A stretch of DNA of 6,505 nucleotides. Source: CAIJZX01 sp043766165 (GTDB taxonomy: Bacteria > Patescibacteriota > Patescibacteriia > SBBC01 > CAIJZX01). Below the pieces are notes generated by a model that saw only the letters and a list, made by a program, of their open reading frames with translations, was not told the DNA's origin and did not search any database. Shown here piece after piece: positions 1 to 5,039 of the stretch. Every line of letters starts with the position of its first letter. Position 1 is the first letter of the stretch. The stretch covers positions 1 to 6,505 of the forward strand of contig JAYUIJ010000005.1 in assembly GCA_043766165.1 (NCBI GenBank). Direction: 5' to 3'. Made by a program: the position numbers and the translations under genes.

Positions 1-2
1 AT

Positions 3-74
3 CGACGACTGATGACGTTGTATGCTGTGCAACAACGGTTCGGTAACCCGAAACCTCTGGGGAATCCTCGGTAA
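3..74 (+). CDS. Possible C-terminal end of a plus-strand gene cut by the window edge
   Basis: Frame 3 is open from the window edge to a TAA at 72-74, giving about 23 residues (ending FGNPKPLGNPR). The other two plus frames stop at 12 and 45. The composition looks protein-like, and a gene ending here would converge on the minus-strand receiver gene across the terminator hairpin at 112-148. There is too little sequence to assign a family. A stretch of 24 open codons can also occur by chance, so this is only a possible fragment. Confidence 0.3.
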   Translation, partial: RRLMTLYAVQQRFGNPKPLGNPR

Positions 75-111
75 CAGTTTATTATGAGCTAGAGCGGGCC
101 AAAGTAGTCAT

Positions 112-148
112 AAAAAAACCGGTCACACGTTTAATGAAGTGACCGGGT
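112..148 (-). terminator. Intrinsic terminator of the receiver gene
   Basis: Read on the minus strand, CCGGTCAC (146-139) pairs perfectly with GTGACCGG (126-119) around a 12-base loop and is followed directly by seven T (118-112). It lies 7 bases beyond the receiver stop codon. The plus strand has no T tract after the hairpin, so it should act mainly on the minus strand. Confidence 0.88.
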
Positions 149-155
149 ATATTGT

Positions 156-542
156 TTAGACTATAGAACGTGCGTCGAGATGTTTTTTCAATGTTGTCAC
201 CAACGTCCGCGGACTGAAAGGCTTGGTGATGTAGTCATCAGCTCCACATGCGTAACCGTCACGAATTTGTTCAGGTCTCGCCTGCGTCGTCAGCATGATC
301 ACGGGCAGCTTGAGTCCGACGCTCAACGTTTTGATATCGAGCACCAGCGACTGACTCGCCTCCTCAAGCGGCTTCAAGTCACCAACGATAATTGCATCCG
401 GCAATTCATCGGCCATCAACTTAGCATGGGCTTCATGCATAGAGCTGGCCGTGTTGACGGTGAATCCTTGGTGCCCCAGATTGATGCTCAAAATTTCCAG
501 CATCATCGGTTCATCATCAACGATGAGAATACGGTGAGACAT
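156..542 (-). CDS. Stand-alone receiver (REC) domain protein with a displaced phospho-acceptor
   Basis: This 128-residue protein is essentially one CheY-like receiver domain (PF00072) with no output domain. The acidic pair D9-D10 follows the first beta strand (MSHRILIVDDEP), the conserved Thr sits at T85 (VIMLT), and the conserved Lys at K107 (ITKPF). The phospho-acceptor region reads PDAIIVGDLKP: the canonical Asp position, set by the flanking Pro48 and Pro58, is Gly54, and an Asp follows one residue later at 55. The usual Gly of the P-x-M-D-G motif is also missing. It may therefore be an atypical or phosphorylation-independent receiver. The open frame extends upstream to about 740, but I chose the ATG at 540-542 because similarity to receivers begins exactly there and a promoter lies at 621-649. 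No histidine kinase is adjacent, and a terminator follows, so it is probably monocistronic. The family call is secure; the partner and role are unknown. Confidence 0.92.
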   Translation of the reverse strand: MSHRILIVDDEPMMLEILSINLGHQGFTVNTASSMHEAHAKLMADELPDAIIVGDLKPLEEASQSLVLDIKTLSVGLKLPVIMLTTQARPEQIRDGYACGADDYITKPFSPRTLVTTLKKHLDARSIV

Positions 543-620
543 AATGTTGTCCGTTCTGCGGCAAGGGGTTGCTGCAGAGTTCGGGAAGGTGCAGATGTCA
601 ACGACGATCGTTGACTGGAG

Positions 621-649
621 ATGGTACACGAAAATAGCGGTTTTGTCAA
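621..649 (-). promoter_or_regulatory. Sigma-70-type promoter of the receiver gene
   Basis: On the minus strand a perfect TTGACA (649-644) is followed by a 17-base spacer and TACCAT (626-621, four of six matches to TATAAT). The predicted start near 614 leaves a leader of about 70 bases before the receiver ATG at 542. The perfect -35 and ideal spacing make this the most consensus-like promoter in the window. Confidence 0.65.
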
Positions 650-755
650 GACTGGTGCGGAAAAGCATTTTGACTAAACTTCGCGATTGGTAAGCTAACG
701 CTGACTGAACGTAGCGGTTAAGGAGACCCTTCGCCCGCATGAATATTTCACAAAT

Positions 756-829
756 CCGTCATCCTGAGCACAGCCGCAGCTGTGTGAAGGATCTCCTCTC
801 GCCATCAGGCTGCGGTCTCAGGGTGACGG
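756..829. repeat. Foldback repeat with 13-bp ends (TCATCCTGAG type)
   Basis: CCGTCATCCTGAG (756-768) pairs with CTCAGGGTGACGG (817-829) with a single T/G mismatch. Inside, CCGCAGC (774-780) pairs with GCTGCGG (809-815). A competing inner hairpin joins CACAGC (769-774 area) to GCTGTG (779-784), and AAGGATCTCCT follows. It sits in the 336-base gene-free interval between the receiver start and the peptidase stop. It could act as a weak terminator: the plus side is followed by GTTTTACTTTATT. The ends and the GAAGGATCTC core resemble a dispersed repeat that I recall from many environmental bacterial genomes. That family link is from memory; the inverted structure is seen directly. No gene is visible in 650-878. 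Confidence 0.6.
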
Positions 830-878
830 GTTTTACTTTATTCTTCAATCCTACAACCCCGTCTCTACTTATTACTTT

Positions 879-2384
879 CTACCTAGTACTGCAACTCCAC
901 CAATGCTCACACGTAGTTGACGTCGTGCTCCACGGCATGACGGCAATGCTTGAACGACGGTTGCTGGTGTTGATCGCGCCATATATAGTTGAACCATCGA
1001 CAGCCACATCGTATCCGCCGAGCCACCACTCTTCGTACATGCTCCAGGTTGTTCCGGCGGTGCTGTCTACACTAAAACTCCGCACCAATCCACTTCCGCC
1101 ACTGGCTGGAACGGTCAGGATTGTCGGGGTAGAAGTTGCTGGGTCAAGGCCAGTAGCTATACGGATACCGCCACGAAATGTTTTATCCATCGCGTAAAAA
1201 CTTGAACGCAGACTCCCGAACTGACTGTAGACACGGACATCCGGACCGCCGCCTTTCCCGGCAGCAGTAATAATCCAGCCGGGTTGATCAGCCGTACCAC
1301 TTACACCAGCCACATCAACACCGCCGCGGAATTTCGGCGTATAGGCATAGAAACTTGAAAGCTGCTGGCCATCCATCGTATATGTTCTGACATCAGGTCC
1401 ACCTGTTGCGCCGGCGCCAGTAATAATTTCACTGGTTCCATCACCATTCAAATCAACGGTACTGACTCTAACCCCGCCGCGAAATACTTTCGCATAGGCA
1501 TCAAAGCGGCTCAGTACTACTCCTTTTCGATTCAGTACATAGACAAACGGTTCAGTTCCGGCGCCGACACCGGCGATAATGTCTTGAAGGCCGTCGTGAT
1601 TAACGTCACCAACGGCTACATCAACGCCACCCAAAAATCCTTTGAGCGGTAAGAAAAAATTACCGACCGCTTGGCCGGTTGCCGTCATGACGCGAATTTG
1701 TGGCGGAGACCCGGCAGCCGCGCCAACCACGATTTCATTGCCTGGAAGTTCGGCCGCGATATCACCGATCGCGATATTTGTTCCGACATGAAACTGTCCG
1801 AAAGGTAAAAGTTCCCATGATTGAATAGCTGGTGGGCTTGGTTTAGTCAGATGCGCAGCGGCTCGCAAACTAGTATATGGATCTACGGCTGTATCATCTG
1901 GCAAGCGGATTTCAAAATGGAGGTGCGGGCTCGTCGATTCGGCATTACCGCTATCGCCCATGTACCCCAGGAACTGTCCGCGTTTAACCGGCCAACTTTT
2001 AGCCAGGCCGGGCGCGTAGGCATTCATGGCTCCGCCTTTGCCGTCATCGGTACCTGGCATGTCGTTATTGATATGCAAATAATTATAGCGGTACCCTTCG
2101 CTATCTTCGATGGTAATGTACCAGCCATATGACGGCTCCGGGTACGCTACTTGCTGAGCTGTTCCATCGACAGCGGCCACTAAAATTTGTAATTTTTTTC
2201 CCAGCAGATCGTTCCCTTCGTGGGTATGGCCAACTCGCGGATCGCCGAAATCATCATGGTAACTGGCGCTGCCAATAACCGGAAAGGCAATATCACGAAC
2301 CGTCGCTGCTTGTGCTTGTGGCGCGCATACCGCAAACTGACTCGCAATCATTGCGAGTATCAAAAAGCCTCCAAACTTCTTCAT
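879..2384 (-). CDS. Secreted M23 family metallopeptidase with C-terminal FG-GAP repeats
   Basis: A 501-residue exported protein. Residues 1-27 form a signal peptide: MKK, a hydrophobic core, then a likely signal peptidase I site at AQA/A. Residues 34-175 form an M23/LytM-type zinc endopeptidase domain (PF01551), a family that cuts peptidoglycan cross-bridges. The expected residues are present: H55 and D59 (HEGND), H104 (NYLHI), and the HxH motif H154/H156 (SPHLHFEI). The set is complete, so activity is plausible. From about 190 to 470 there are five or six repeats of about 50 residues of the FG-GAP/VCBS beta-propeller kind, marked by F-R-G-G-V/I and GGPDVR-Y. Calcium-type D-x-N-x-D-G loops remain at 260-265 and 311-316 and are degenerate elsewhere. 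The start at 2384 is chosen because the signal peptide begins there and an extended -10 box lies six bases upstream; upstream codons to 2480 are not peptide-like. The last 30 residues are Ser/Thr/Trp/Cys-rich and do not look like a repeat. Wall remodelling or attack on neighbouring cells are both possible. Confidence 0.93.
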   Translation of the reverse strand: MKKFGGFLILAMIASQFAVCAPQAQAATVRDIAFPVIGSASYHDDFGDPRVGHTHEGNDLLGKKLQILVAAVDGTAQQVAYPEPSYGWYITIEDSEGYRYNYLHINNDMPGTDDGKGGAMNAYAPGLAKSWPVKRGQFLGYMGDSGNAESTSPHLHFEIRLPDDTAVDPYTSLRAAAHLTKPSPPAIQSWELLPFGQFHVGTNIAIGDIAAELPGNEIVVGAAAGSPPQIRVMTATGQAVGNFFLPLKGFLGGVDVAVGDVNHDGLQDIIAGVGAGTEPFVYVLNRKGVVLSRFDAYAKVFRGGVRVSTVDLNGDGTSEIITGAGATGGPDVRTYTMDGQQLSSFYAYTPKFRGGVDVAGVSGTADQPGWIITAAGKGGGPDVRVYSQFGSLRSSFYAMDKTFRGGIRIATGLDPATSTPTILTVPASGGSGLVRSFSVDSTAGTTWSMYEEWWLGGYDVAVDGSTIYGAINTSNRRSSIAVMPWSTTSTTCEHWWSCSTR

Positions 2385-2390
2385 AGGGAT

Positions 2391-2419
2391 ATGATAGCAC
2401 GAAAATGAAGAAAAATTAA
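2391..2419 (-). promoter_or_regulatory. Extended -10 promoter of the peptidase gene, leaderless arrangement
   Basis: On the minus strand TGC-TATCAT (2399-2391) forms an extended -10 ending six bases before the ATG at 2384. A weak TTAATT (2419-2414) lies 17 bases upstream. The predicted transcription start falls on or next to the A of the start codon, and no Shine-Dalgarno sequence is visible, so the mRNA is probably leaderless. Confidence 0.5.
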
Positions 2420-2574
2420 GTGTTTTTTGAAAAAAATTACCCGCTAACAACAAATCCCAATGCCCCGCGCAGCGGAACAATACAACCTATACACTACGCA
2501 CCATATCCGAGATGAAACTAACGAGCTTGTTACATGAATAGTGCTATCACTACTACGTGACTACACGATCTAGC

Positions 2575-2695
2575 AGTATATGCTACCCAGCACCACTTTT
2601 GGCTCTACCGCTATTTTTTACAAGGGTTTGGATTTGTATCATTATTGTGGGCAATTAAAGAGGTATCGACCAAAAGTGGTGCTGGGTGCTATACT
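2575..2695. repeat. 18-bp perfect inverted repeat with a -10-like TATACT outside each arm
   Basis: ACCCAGCACCACTTTTGG (2585-2602) is the exact reverse complement of 2670-2687. The 67 bases between them are AT-rich. Outside the right arm, TATACT lies at 2690-2695 on the plus strand; outside the left arm the same hexamer lies at 2580-2575 on the minus strand, two bases further from its arm. The right arm spans about -32 to -15 of the membrane protein promoter, where a bound protein would block polymerase. It could be an operator pair, a mirrored promoter duplication or a cruciform. The rest of the divergent interval (2385-2574) shows no gene; it holds only the peptidase promoter. Confidence 0.6.
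2666..2695 (+). promoter_or_regulatory. Extended -10 promoter of the membrane protein gene, leaderless arrangement
   Basis: TGC-TATACT (2687-2695) is a good extended -10, and TCGACC (2666-2671) is a partial -35 at an 18-base spacing. The predicted start near 2702 is one base before the ATG at 2703, so the transcript would have essentially no 5' leader. The spacer is almost wholly made of the right arm of the inverted repeat. Confidence 0.55.
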
Positions 2696-2702
2696 AACAG
2701 GC

Positions 2703-3194
2703 ATGGCCGACCCCCAAGAACCCCGCGGAGACGTCCTGATGGAATGGACATTTCCTGAGTTCGTTCGCCACGAACGCGGGCGCGGTTGGTATATTGCCTA
2801 CGCTGTAATCACTGTTGGCTTGATTGTGTTTGGTGTCATGTCGCGGAATTATACGTTTGTGATGTTACTTGTTCTTTTGACACTTGTCTTGCTCATCCGT
2901 TTGCGTCGTGAACCATTGCCGGTCCATTTTGCTATTCGTGATGAAGGGATTGAAGTTGGTAATGATTTTCATCCCTGGCGCGAGCTCCAGGAATTCTGGA
3001 TTATTTACCGACCGCCACTGGTAAAAAAAATCTATTTCACGTTTAAAAGCGTGGTTCGACCGCAAATGGATATTTCGTTAGAAAATAATAATCCGATTCA
3101 AGTTCGTCAGTACTTAAGCGAACGATTGCTCGAAAACGCCACCCGAGAAGAAGAACCGATGGGCGATCAGTTAACCCGGGCACTGAAGATGTAG
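2703..3194 (+). CDS. Two-helix membrane protein of a family seen in Patescibacteria, function unknown
   Basis: A 163-residue protein. After a short acidic start (MEWTFPEF at 13-20) and a conserved-looking HERGRGWY box (23-30), two hydrophobic segments follow at about 30-46 and 50-66, separated by a short MSRNY turn. A basic stop (RLRRE) precedes a soluble domain of about 95 residues with alternating hydrophobic strands (FAIRDEGIEV, ELQEFWIIY, KIYFTF), probably cytoplasmic. I recognise the layout (W-x-x-PE-x, two helices, then a compact domain resembling a PH-like fold) as a frequent hypothetical family in candidate-phyla genomes; this is recollection and gives no function. The start at 2703 is preferred over an upstream ATG at 2580 because the extra 41 codons run through the inverted repeat and promoter. 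The gene is alone on the plus strand. The coding call is strong; the role is unknown. Confidence 0.85.
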   Translation: MADPQEPRGDVLMEWTFPEFVRHERGRGWYIAYAVITVGLIVFGVMSRNYTFVMLLVLLTLVLLIRLRREPLPVHFAIRDEGIEVGNDFHPWRELQEFWIIYRPPLVKKIYFTFKSVVRPQMDISLENNNPIQVRQYLSERLLENATREEEPMGDQLTRALKM

Positions 3195-3225
3195 GTTTAC
3201 GCCACTTGGCGCAACTATACCTTAC

Positions 3226-3250
3226 CATTGAACACAATGAGCATTTTTTT
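3226..3250 (+). terminator. Weak candidate terminator after the membrane protein gene
   Basis: CATTG (3226-3230) pairs with CAATG (3235-3239) around AACA, and seven T follow at 3244-3250 after a four-base gap. The stem is short and AT-rich, so termination may be partial and read-through into the next interval is possible. A second small hairpin, CGCC-ACTT-GGCG, lies just after the stop codon but has no T tract. Confidence 0.3.
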
Positions 3251-3278
3251 GATATATCTTTTGACCAAAAGGTATATC
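3249..3278 (+). promoter_or_regulatory. 28-bp near-perfect palindrome overlapping a possible promoter
   Basis: Positions 3251-3278 form a palindrome in which GATATATCTTTTG pairs with CAAAAGGTATATC through 13 positions, with one T/G pair and a single central mismatch. A possible promoter overlaps it: TTGATA (3249-3254), an 18-base spacer and TATATC (3273-3278). A dimeric regulator binding the palindrome would cover the whole promoter. There is no T tract after it on either strand, so it is not a terminator. It is the best candidate start for transcription of the gene-free interval that follows. Confidence 0.4.
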
Positions 3279-3284
3279 GTATAT

Positions 3285-3527
3285 TGGGTAGCCAAACGTA
3301 CCGTTTTTAACGGCACGCGGCGTATGCTGACTGAATTGTCGAGCGCTACCTGGCTAGGTATCGTCCCGGTGCCGTGCGTACCAGTGTAGCCACTTTTGCT
3401 TCATTGCGAAGCGGGAGTGGATCATGGACACAGCTGTGGTGGGTTAGTGAATAAGCTTCCACTATCAATTAACGTCCGAATCAGAAAAAGGTGTCACCTG
3501 CCGCAGGCTGATTCATCAGCCGTTTTT
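3285..3527 (+). ncRNA. Candidate structured non-coding RNA, family not recognised
   Basis: This interval has no convincing reading frame but does have RNA-like structure ending in a plus-strand intrinsic terminator. Visible stems are CCGTT/AACGG (3301-3305 with 3309-3313), TACCT/AGGTA around GGCT (3347-3360), a 13-bp stem 3390-3402 with 3408-3420 that includes three consecutive G-U pairs, TAGTG/CACTA around 3446-3465, and GGAC/GTCC (3426-3429 with 3474-3477). ACGGCAC (3310-3316) can pair at long range with GTGCCGT (3369-3375), competing with the first stem. The run of G-U pairs favours selection on RNA rather than on a DNA palindrome. I looked for the hallmarks of tmRNA, RNase P RNA and SRP RNA and did not find them; 6S RNA cannot be excluded by eye. 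The transcript boundaries are inferred, and it could instead be a long 3' untranslated region of the upstream gene. Confidence 0.4.
3506..3527 (+). terminator. Intrinsic terminator ending the gene-free interval
   Basis: GGCTGA (3506-3511) pairs with TCAGCC (3516-3521) around TTCA, followed by G and TTTTT (3523-3527). The T tract exists only on the plus strand, so it ends a plus-strand transcript although no plus-strand gene lies just before it. It sits 15 bases from the stop codon of the convergent sigma factor gene. Confidence 0.7.
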
Positions 3528-3542
3528 CCATGTTTGGTTTCT

Positions 3543-4073
3543 TTACGTTGTGCCTACGATCTTTTTCAGTTTCCGGCGTGCCCGGCTTAATTTCAGCTTA
3601 ACCGCATTCACACTCCGCTGTTTTTGCGTGCCAATTTCTTGTAGTGATAGCTGATCCATATAGAACAGCTTCAATATTTCCTGATCGTCGACGGATAACT
3701 GCTTCATGCTCTGCGACATAGCCTCAATATCAAAGCTCACATCGCGTTTTTCCTCTTTCGGATCCACGACTTTTTCCGCCGCTTCCAGTAATTCTGTCGT
3801 CGGCTTACGAAAGTGGTCGATCAGTAGGTTTTGGGCAATCCGGCGTAAATACGTTAAGTAGGAGTATCCTTTGCGATTAAACTTCTTCAACGACGTAAAG
3901 GCACGAATAAACGTTTCCTGGGCAAAATCGCCTGATAGTTCAACGTCGTGAACGCGGTACCAGAAGAAACGGAAAATTGACCGCTGGTATTTTCGGTATA
4001 AAGCCGCAAAAGCCGCCGGTTCCTGTTTGGCGCGCTCAACGAGTTGGTCATCCTCCTCGTTTTTGGTAATCAT
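3543..4073 (-). CDS. ECF-type RNA polymerase sigma factor (sigma-70 family)
   Basis: A 176-residue protein with the two-domain layout of extracytoplasmic-function sigma factors. Region 2 (PF04542) spans about 22-90: YRKYQRSIFRFFWYRV, then the core-binding AQETFIRAF, then YLTYLRRIAQNLLIDHFR, matching the family pattern W-L-x-x-I-A-x-N-x-x-x-D-x-x-R with Tyr in place of Trp. A linker of about 30 charged residues follows. Region 4 (PF08281) spans about 120-171, with LSVDDQEILKLFYMDQLSLQEIG leading into a DNA-recognition helix and the basic end SRARRKLKK. It should direct polymerase to a small set of promoters. No anti-sigma gene is adjacent. It lies 70 bases after the small membrane protein gene on the same strand with no terminator between, so it may be the last gene of that operon. 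A possible own promoter is TTGAAG (4143-4138), 18 bases, GACAAT (4119-4114). The ATG at 4073 has no clear Shine-Dalgarno sequence. The 57-residue membrane protein might be linked to its control, but only position suggests this. Confidence 0.92.
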   Translation of the reverse strand: MITKNEEDDQLVERAKQEPAAFAALYRKYQRSIFRFFWYRVHDVELSGDFAQETFIRAFTSLKKFNRKGYSYLTYLRRIAQNLLIDHFRKPTTELLEAAEKVVDPKEEKRDVSFDIEAMSQSMKQLSVDDQEILKLFYMDQLSLQEIGTQKQRSVNAVKLKLSRARRKLKKIVGTT

Positions 4074-4143
4074 GTCTCTACAGTGTGCCTGACTCTCCCA
4101 ACAATTGCAAACTATTGTCCTTACTTACTACTTTTTACTTCAA

Positions 4144-4317
4144 CTAAAAATACATCTGCCCAATCTTCACCCCCGCCCAAATGCCAGCAATGCCGCCGAG
4201 TGTGGAAAAAACTATACTTGATAATGAAAAAAAAGAAGCGTGCCAAAGCATCGGAATTAGCCCGCCAAGTGTTGACCCAACTAAGACACCAATGGTTATT
4301 AACGGTTTACTATTCAT
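4144..4317 (-). CDS. Small glycine-rich membrane protein (57 residues), function unknown
   Basis: An intact 57-codon frame from ATG (4317-4315) to TAG (4146-4144). It encodes MNSKPLITIGVLVGSTLGG at the start and GGIAGIWAGVKIGQMYF at the end. Two hydrophobic segments, about 6-25 and 31-51, carry small-residue patterns (GxxxG-like: GSTLGG, GGIAGIWAG) typical of tightly packed helices, separated by a PMLWHAS turn. The short Lys-containing ends and the lack of a cleavable signal suggest a hairpin in the membrane. It begins five bases after the DUF2461 stop codon, an operon-like spacing that suggests translational coupling, and lies upstream of the sigma factor gene. Similar short two-helix proteins ending in G-x-K-x-G occur as hypotheticals in candidate-phyla genomes, as I recall. 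The sequence crosses an eight-T run without any frame break. The opposing-strand frames here are low-complexity and unconvincing. Confidence 0.72.
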   Translation of the reverse strand: MNSKPLITIGVLVGSTLGGLIPMLWHASFFSLSSIVFSTLGGIAGIWAGVKIGQMYF

Positions 4318-4322
4318 AACGT

Positions 4323-4973
4323 TTAGATTGCCTCGCGTAAGTAAGCAATCAAAGGATACAATGGTTTCGCTACTGAAGCAATTTCTTCAGGTAGATCCTT
4401 TTTTAATGAGGTTACAGGCCATTCAGCCCAAGCCACAAATCGTTTCAATTTGATTAAATCGATATCTGGATTGGCAGGATCAAATCCACGCGGGGGACGC
4501 GTTAAACTATCGTGTTTGATATCCCCGTATATTTTTTTGAATGACGGCGCATTGATGATCTTTCGTAACTTTCCTGGCTGTCGAGTAATTGATTCTCGAA
4601 CGGCGCTTAACTGTTGTGGCGTGAGCATGTATAATCCACCGGCAACCATTAATGTTCCACTGGCATCAATATGAAGATGGTATCCCGGTGCTACACCTTT
4701 CCGACCAGGTCCAATCCCCGCTCCGAAGTTTGTTTTGTACAATGTTTTATCTTTAGCAAAACGGATATCGCGATTAATGCGATACATTGATTCTTTAGAT
4801 GTCACAAACTTTACTGCCGGATCAAACTTGGCAATCAATAAAATTGTTTGCTGAATCATATCCGCAAACTCAAGCCGCAATCGCTGATATTCATCACGAT
4901 GTTCGTCAAACCAGGGTTTATTGTTGTTTGATTTGAGGTGTTGTAAAAACTGAATCAATTTTTTGGTATCCAT
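4323..4973 (-). CDS. DUF2461 / TIGR02453 family protein
   Basis: A 216-residue protein that spans the full family length (PF09365). The family landmarks appear in order: FLQHLKSNNNKPWFDEHRDEY near the N terminus (residues 9-29), the central RINRDIRFAKDKTLYKTNFG (65-84), the GYHLHIDASG strand with GGLYM (97-115), and the C-terminal RGFDPANPD segment (162-170) before the KRF-VAW helix. The family is widespread and soluble but has no established biochemical role, so no activity is given. The ATG at 4973 is supported by homology starting at MDTKKLIQFLQHLK and by a -10 box ending six bases upstream. It is the first gene of a probable unit with the 57-residue membrane protein and possibly the sigma factor. 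The gene is intact, with codon use like its neighbours. Confidence 0.93.
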   Translation of the reverse strand: MDTKKLIQFLQHLKSNNNKPWFDEHRDEYQRLRLEFADMIQQTILLIAKFDPAVKFVTSKESMYRINRDIRFAKDKTLYKTNFGAGIGPGRKGVAPGYHLHIDASGTLMVAGGLYMLTPQQLSAVRESITRQPGKLRKIINAPSFKKIYGDIKHDSLTRPPRGFDPANPDIDLIKLKRFVAWAEWPVTSLKKDLPEEIASVAKPLYPLIAYLREAI

Positions 4974-4979
4974 ACCTAT

Positions 4980-5008
4980 ATGCTACACGTGCCGTCGTTT
5001 TTGAGCAA
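4980..5008 (-). promoter_or_regulatory. Promoter of the DUF2461 unit, leaderless arrangement
   Basis: On the minus strand TTGCTC (5008-5003) is followed by a 17-base spacer and TAGCAT (4985-4980), then six bases and the ATG at 4973. The predicted start coincides with the start codon, and no Shine-Dalgarno sequence is present. It lies directly after the terminator of the upstream hydrolase gene, so it is well placed to start a new transcript. Confidence 0.45.
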
Positions 5009-5009
5009 G

Positions 5010-5035
5010 AAAAAACACCTATTGATGGTAGGTGT
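5010..5035 (-). terminator. Intrinsic terminator of the EEP-family hydrolase gene
   Basis: On the minus strand ACACCTA (5035-5029) pairs perfectly with TAGGTGT (5021-5015) around a seven-base loop and is followed by five T (5014-5010). The hairpin begins five bases after the stop codon. Confidence 0.82.
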
Positions 5036-5039
5036 AGTA

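Noticed and set aside
543..740. N-terminal extension of the receiver protein by 66 residues
   Set aside because: The extension has no domain-like character, receiver similarity starts at the ATG at 542, and a consensus-like promoter lies inside the extension.
739..1197. 152-codon plus-strand frame
   Set aside because: It runs through the foldback repeat and then lies antisense to the peptidase repeats; its product resembles no protein I know.
2580..2702. Earlier start for the membrane protein
   Set aside because: The added 41 codons cover the inverted repeat and the extended -10 promoter; the family-like N terminus begins at 2703.
3396..3590. 64-codon plus-strand frame (TTG start) in the gene-free interval
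   Set aside because: It spans the strong hairpin and terminator and enters the sigma gene antisense; no ribosome binding site or protein-like pattern.
4227..4234. Frameshift in the eight-base homopolymer of the small membrane protein gene
   Set aside because: On recount the frame is continuous with eight T on the coding strand and gives a sensible C terminus, so no break is needed.
4044..4453. Two plus-strand frames opposite the sigma/DUF2461 gap
   Set aside because: They are antisense to two or three minus-strand genes, including the well-formed 57-residue protein, and have low-complexity Lys-rich or mixed composition.
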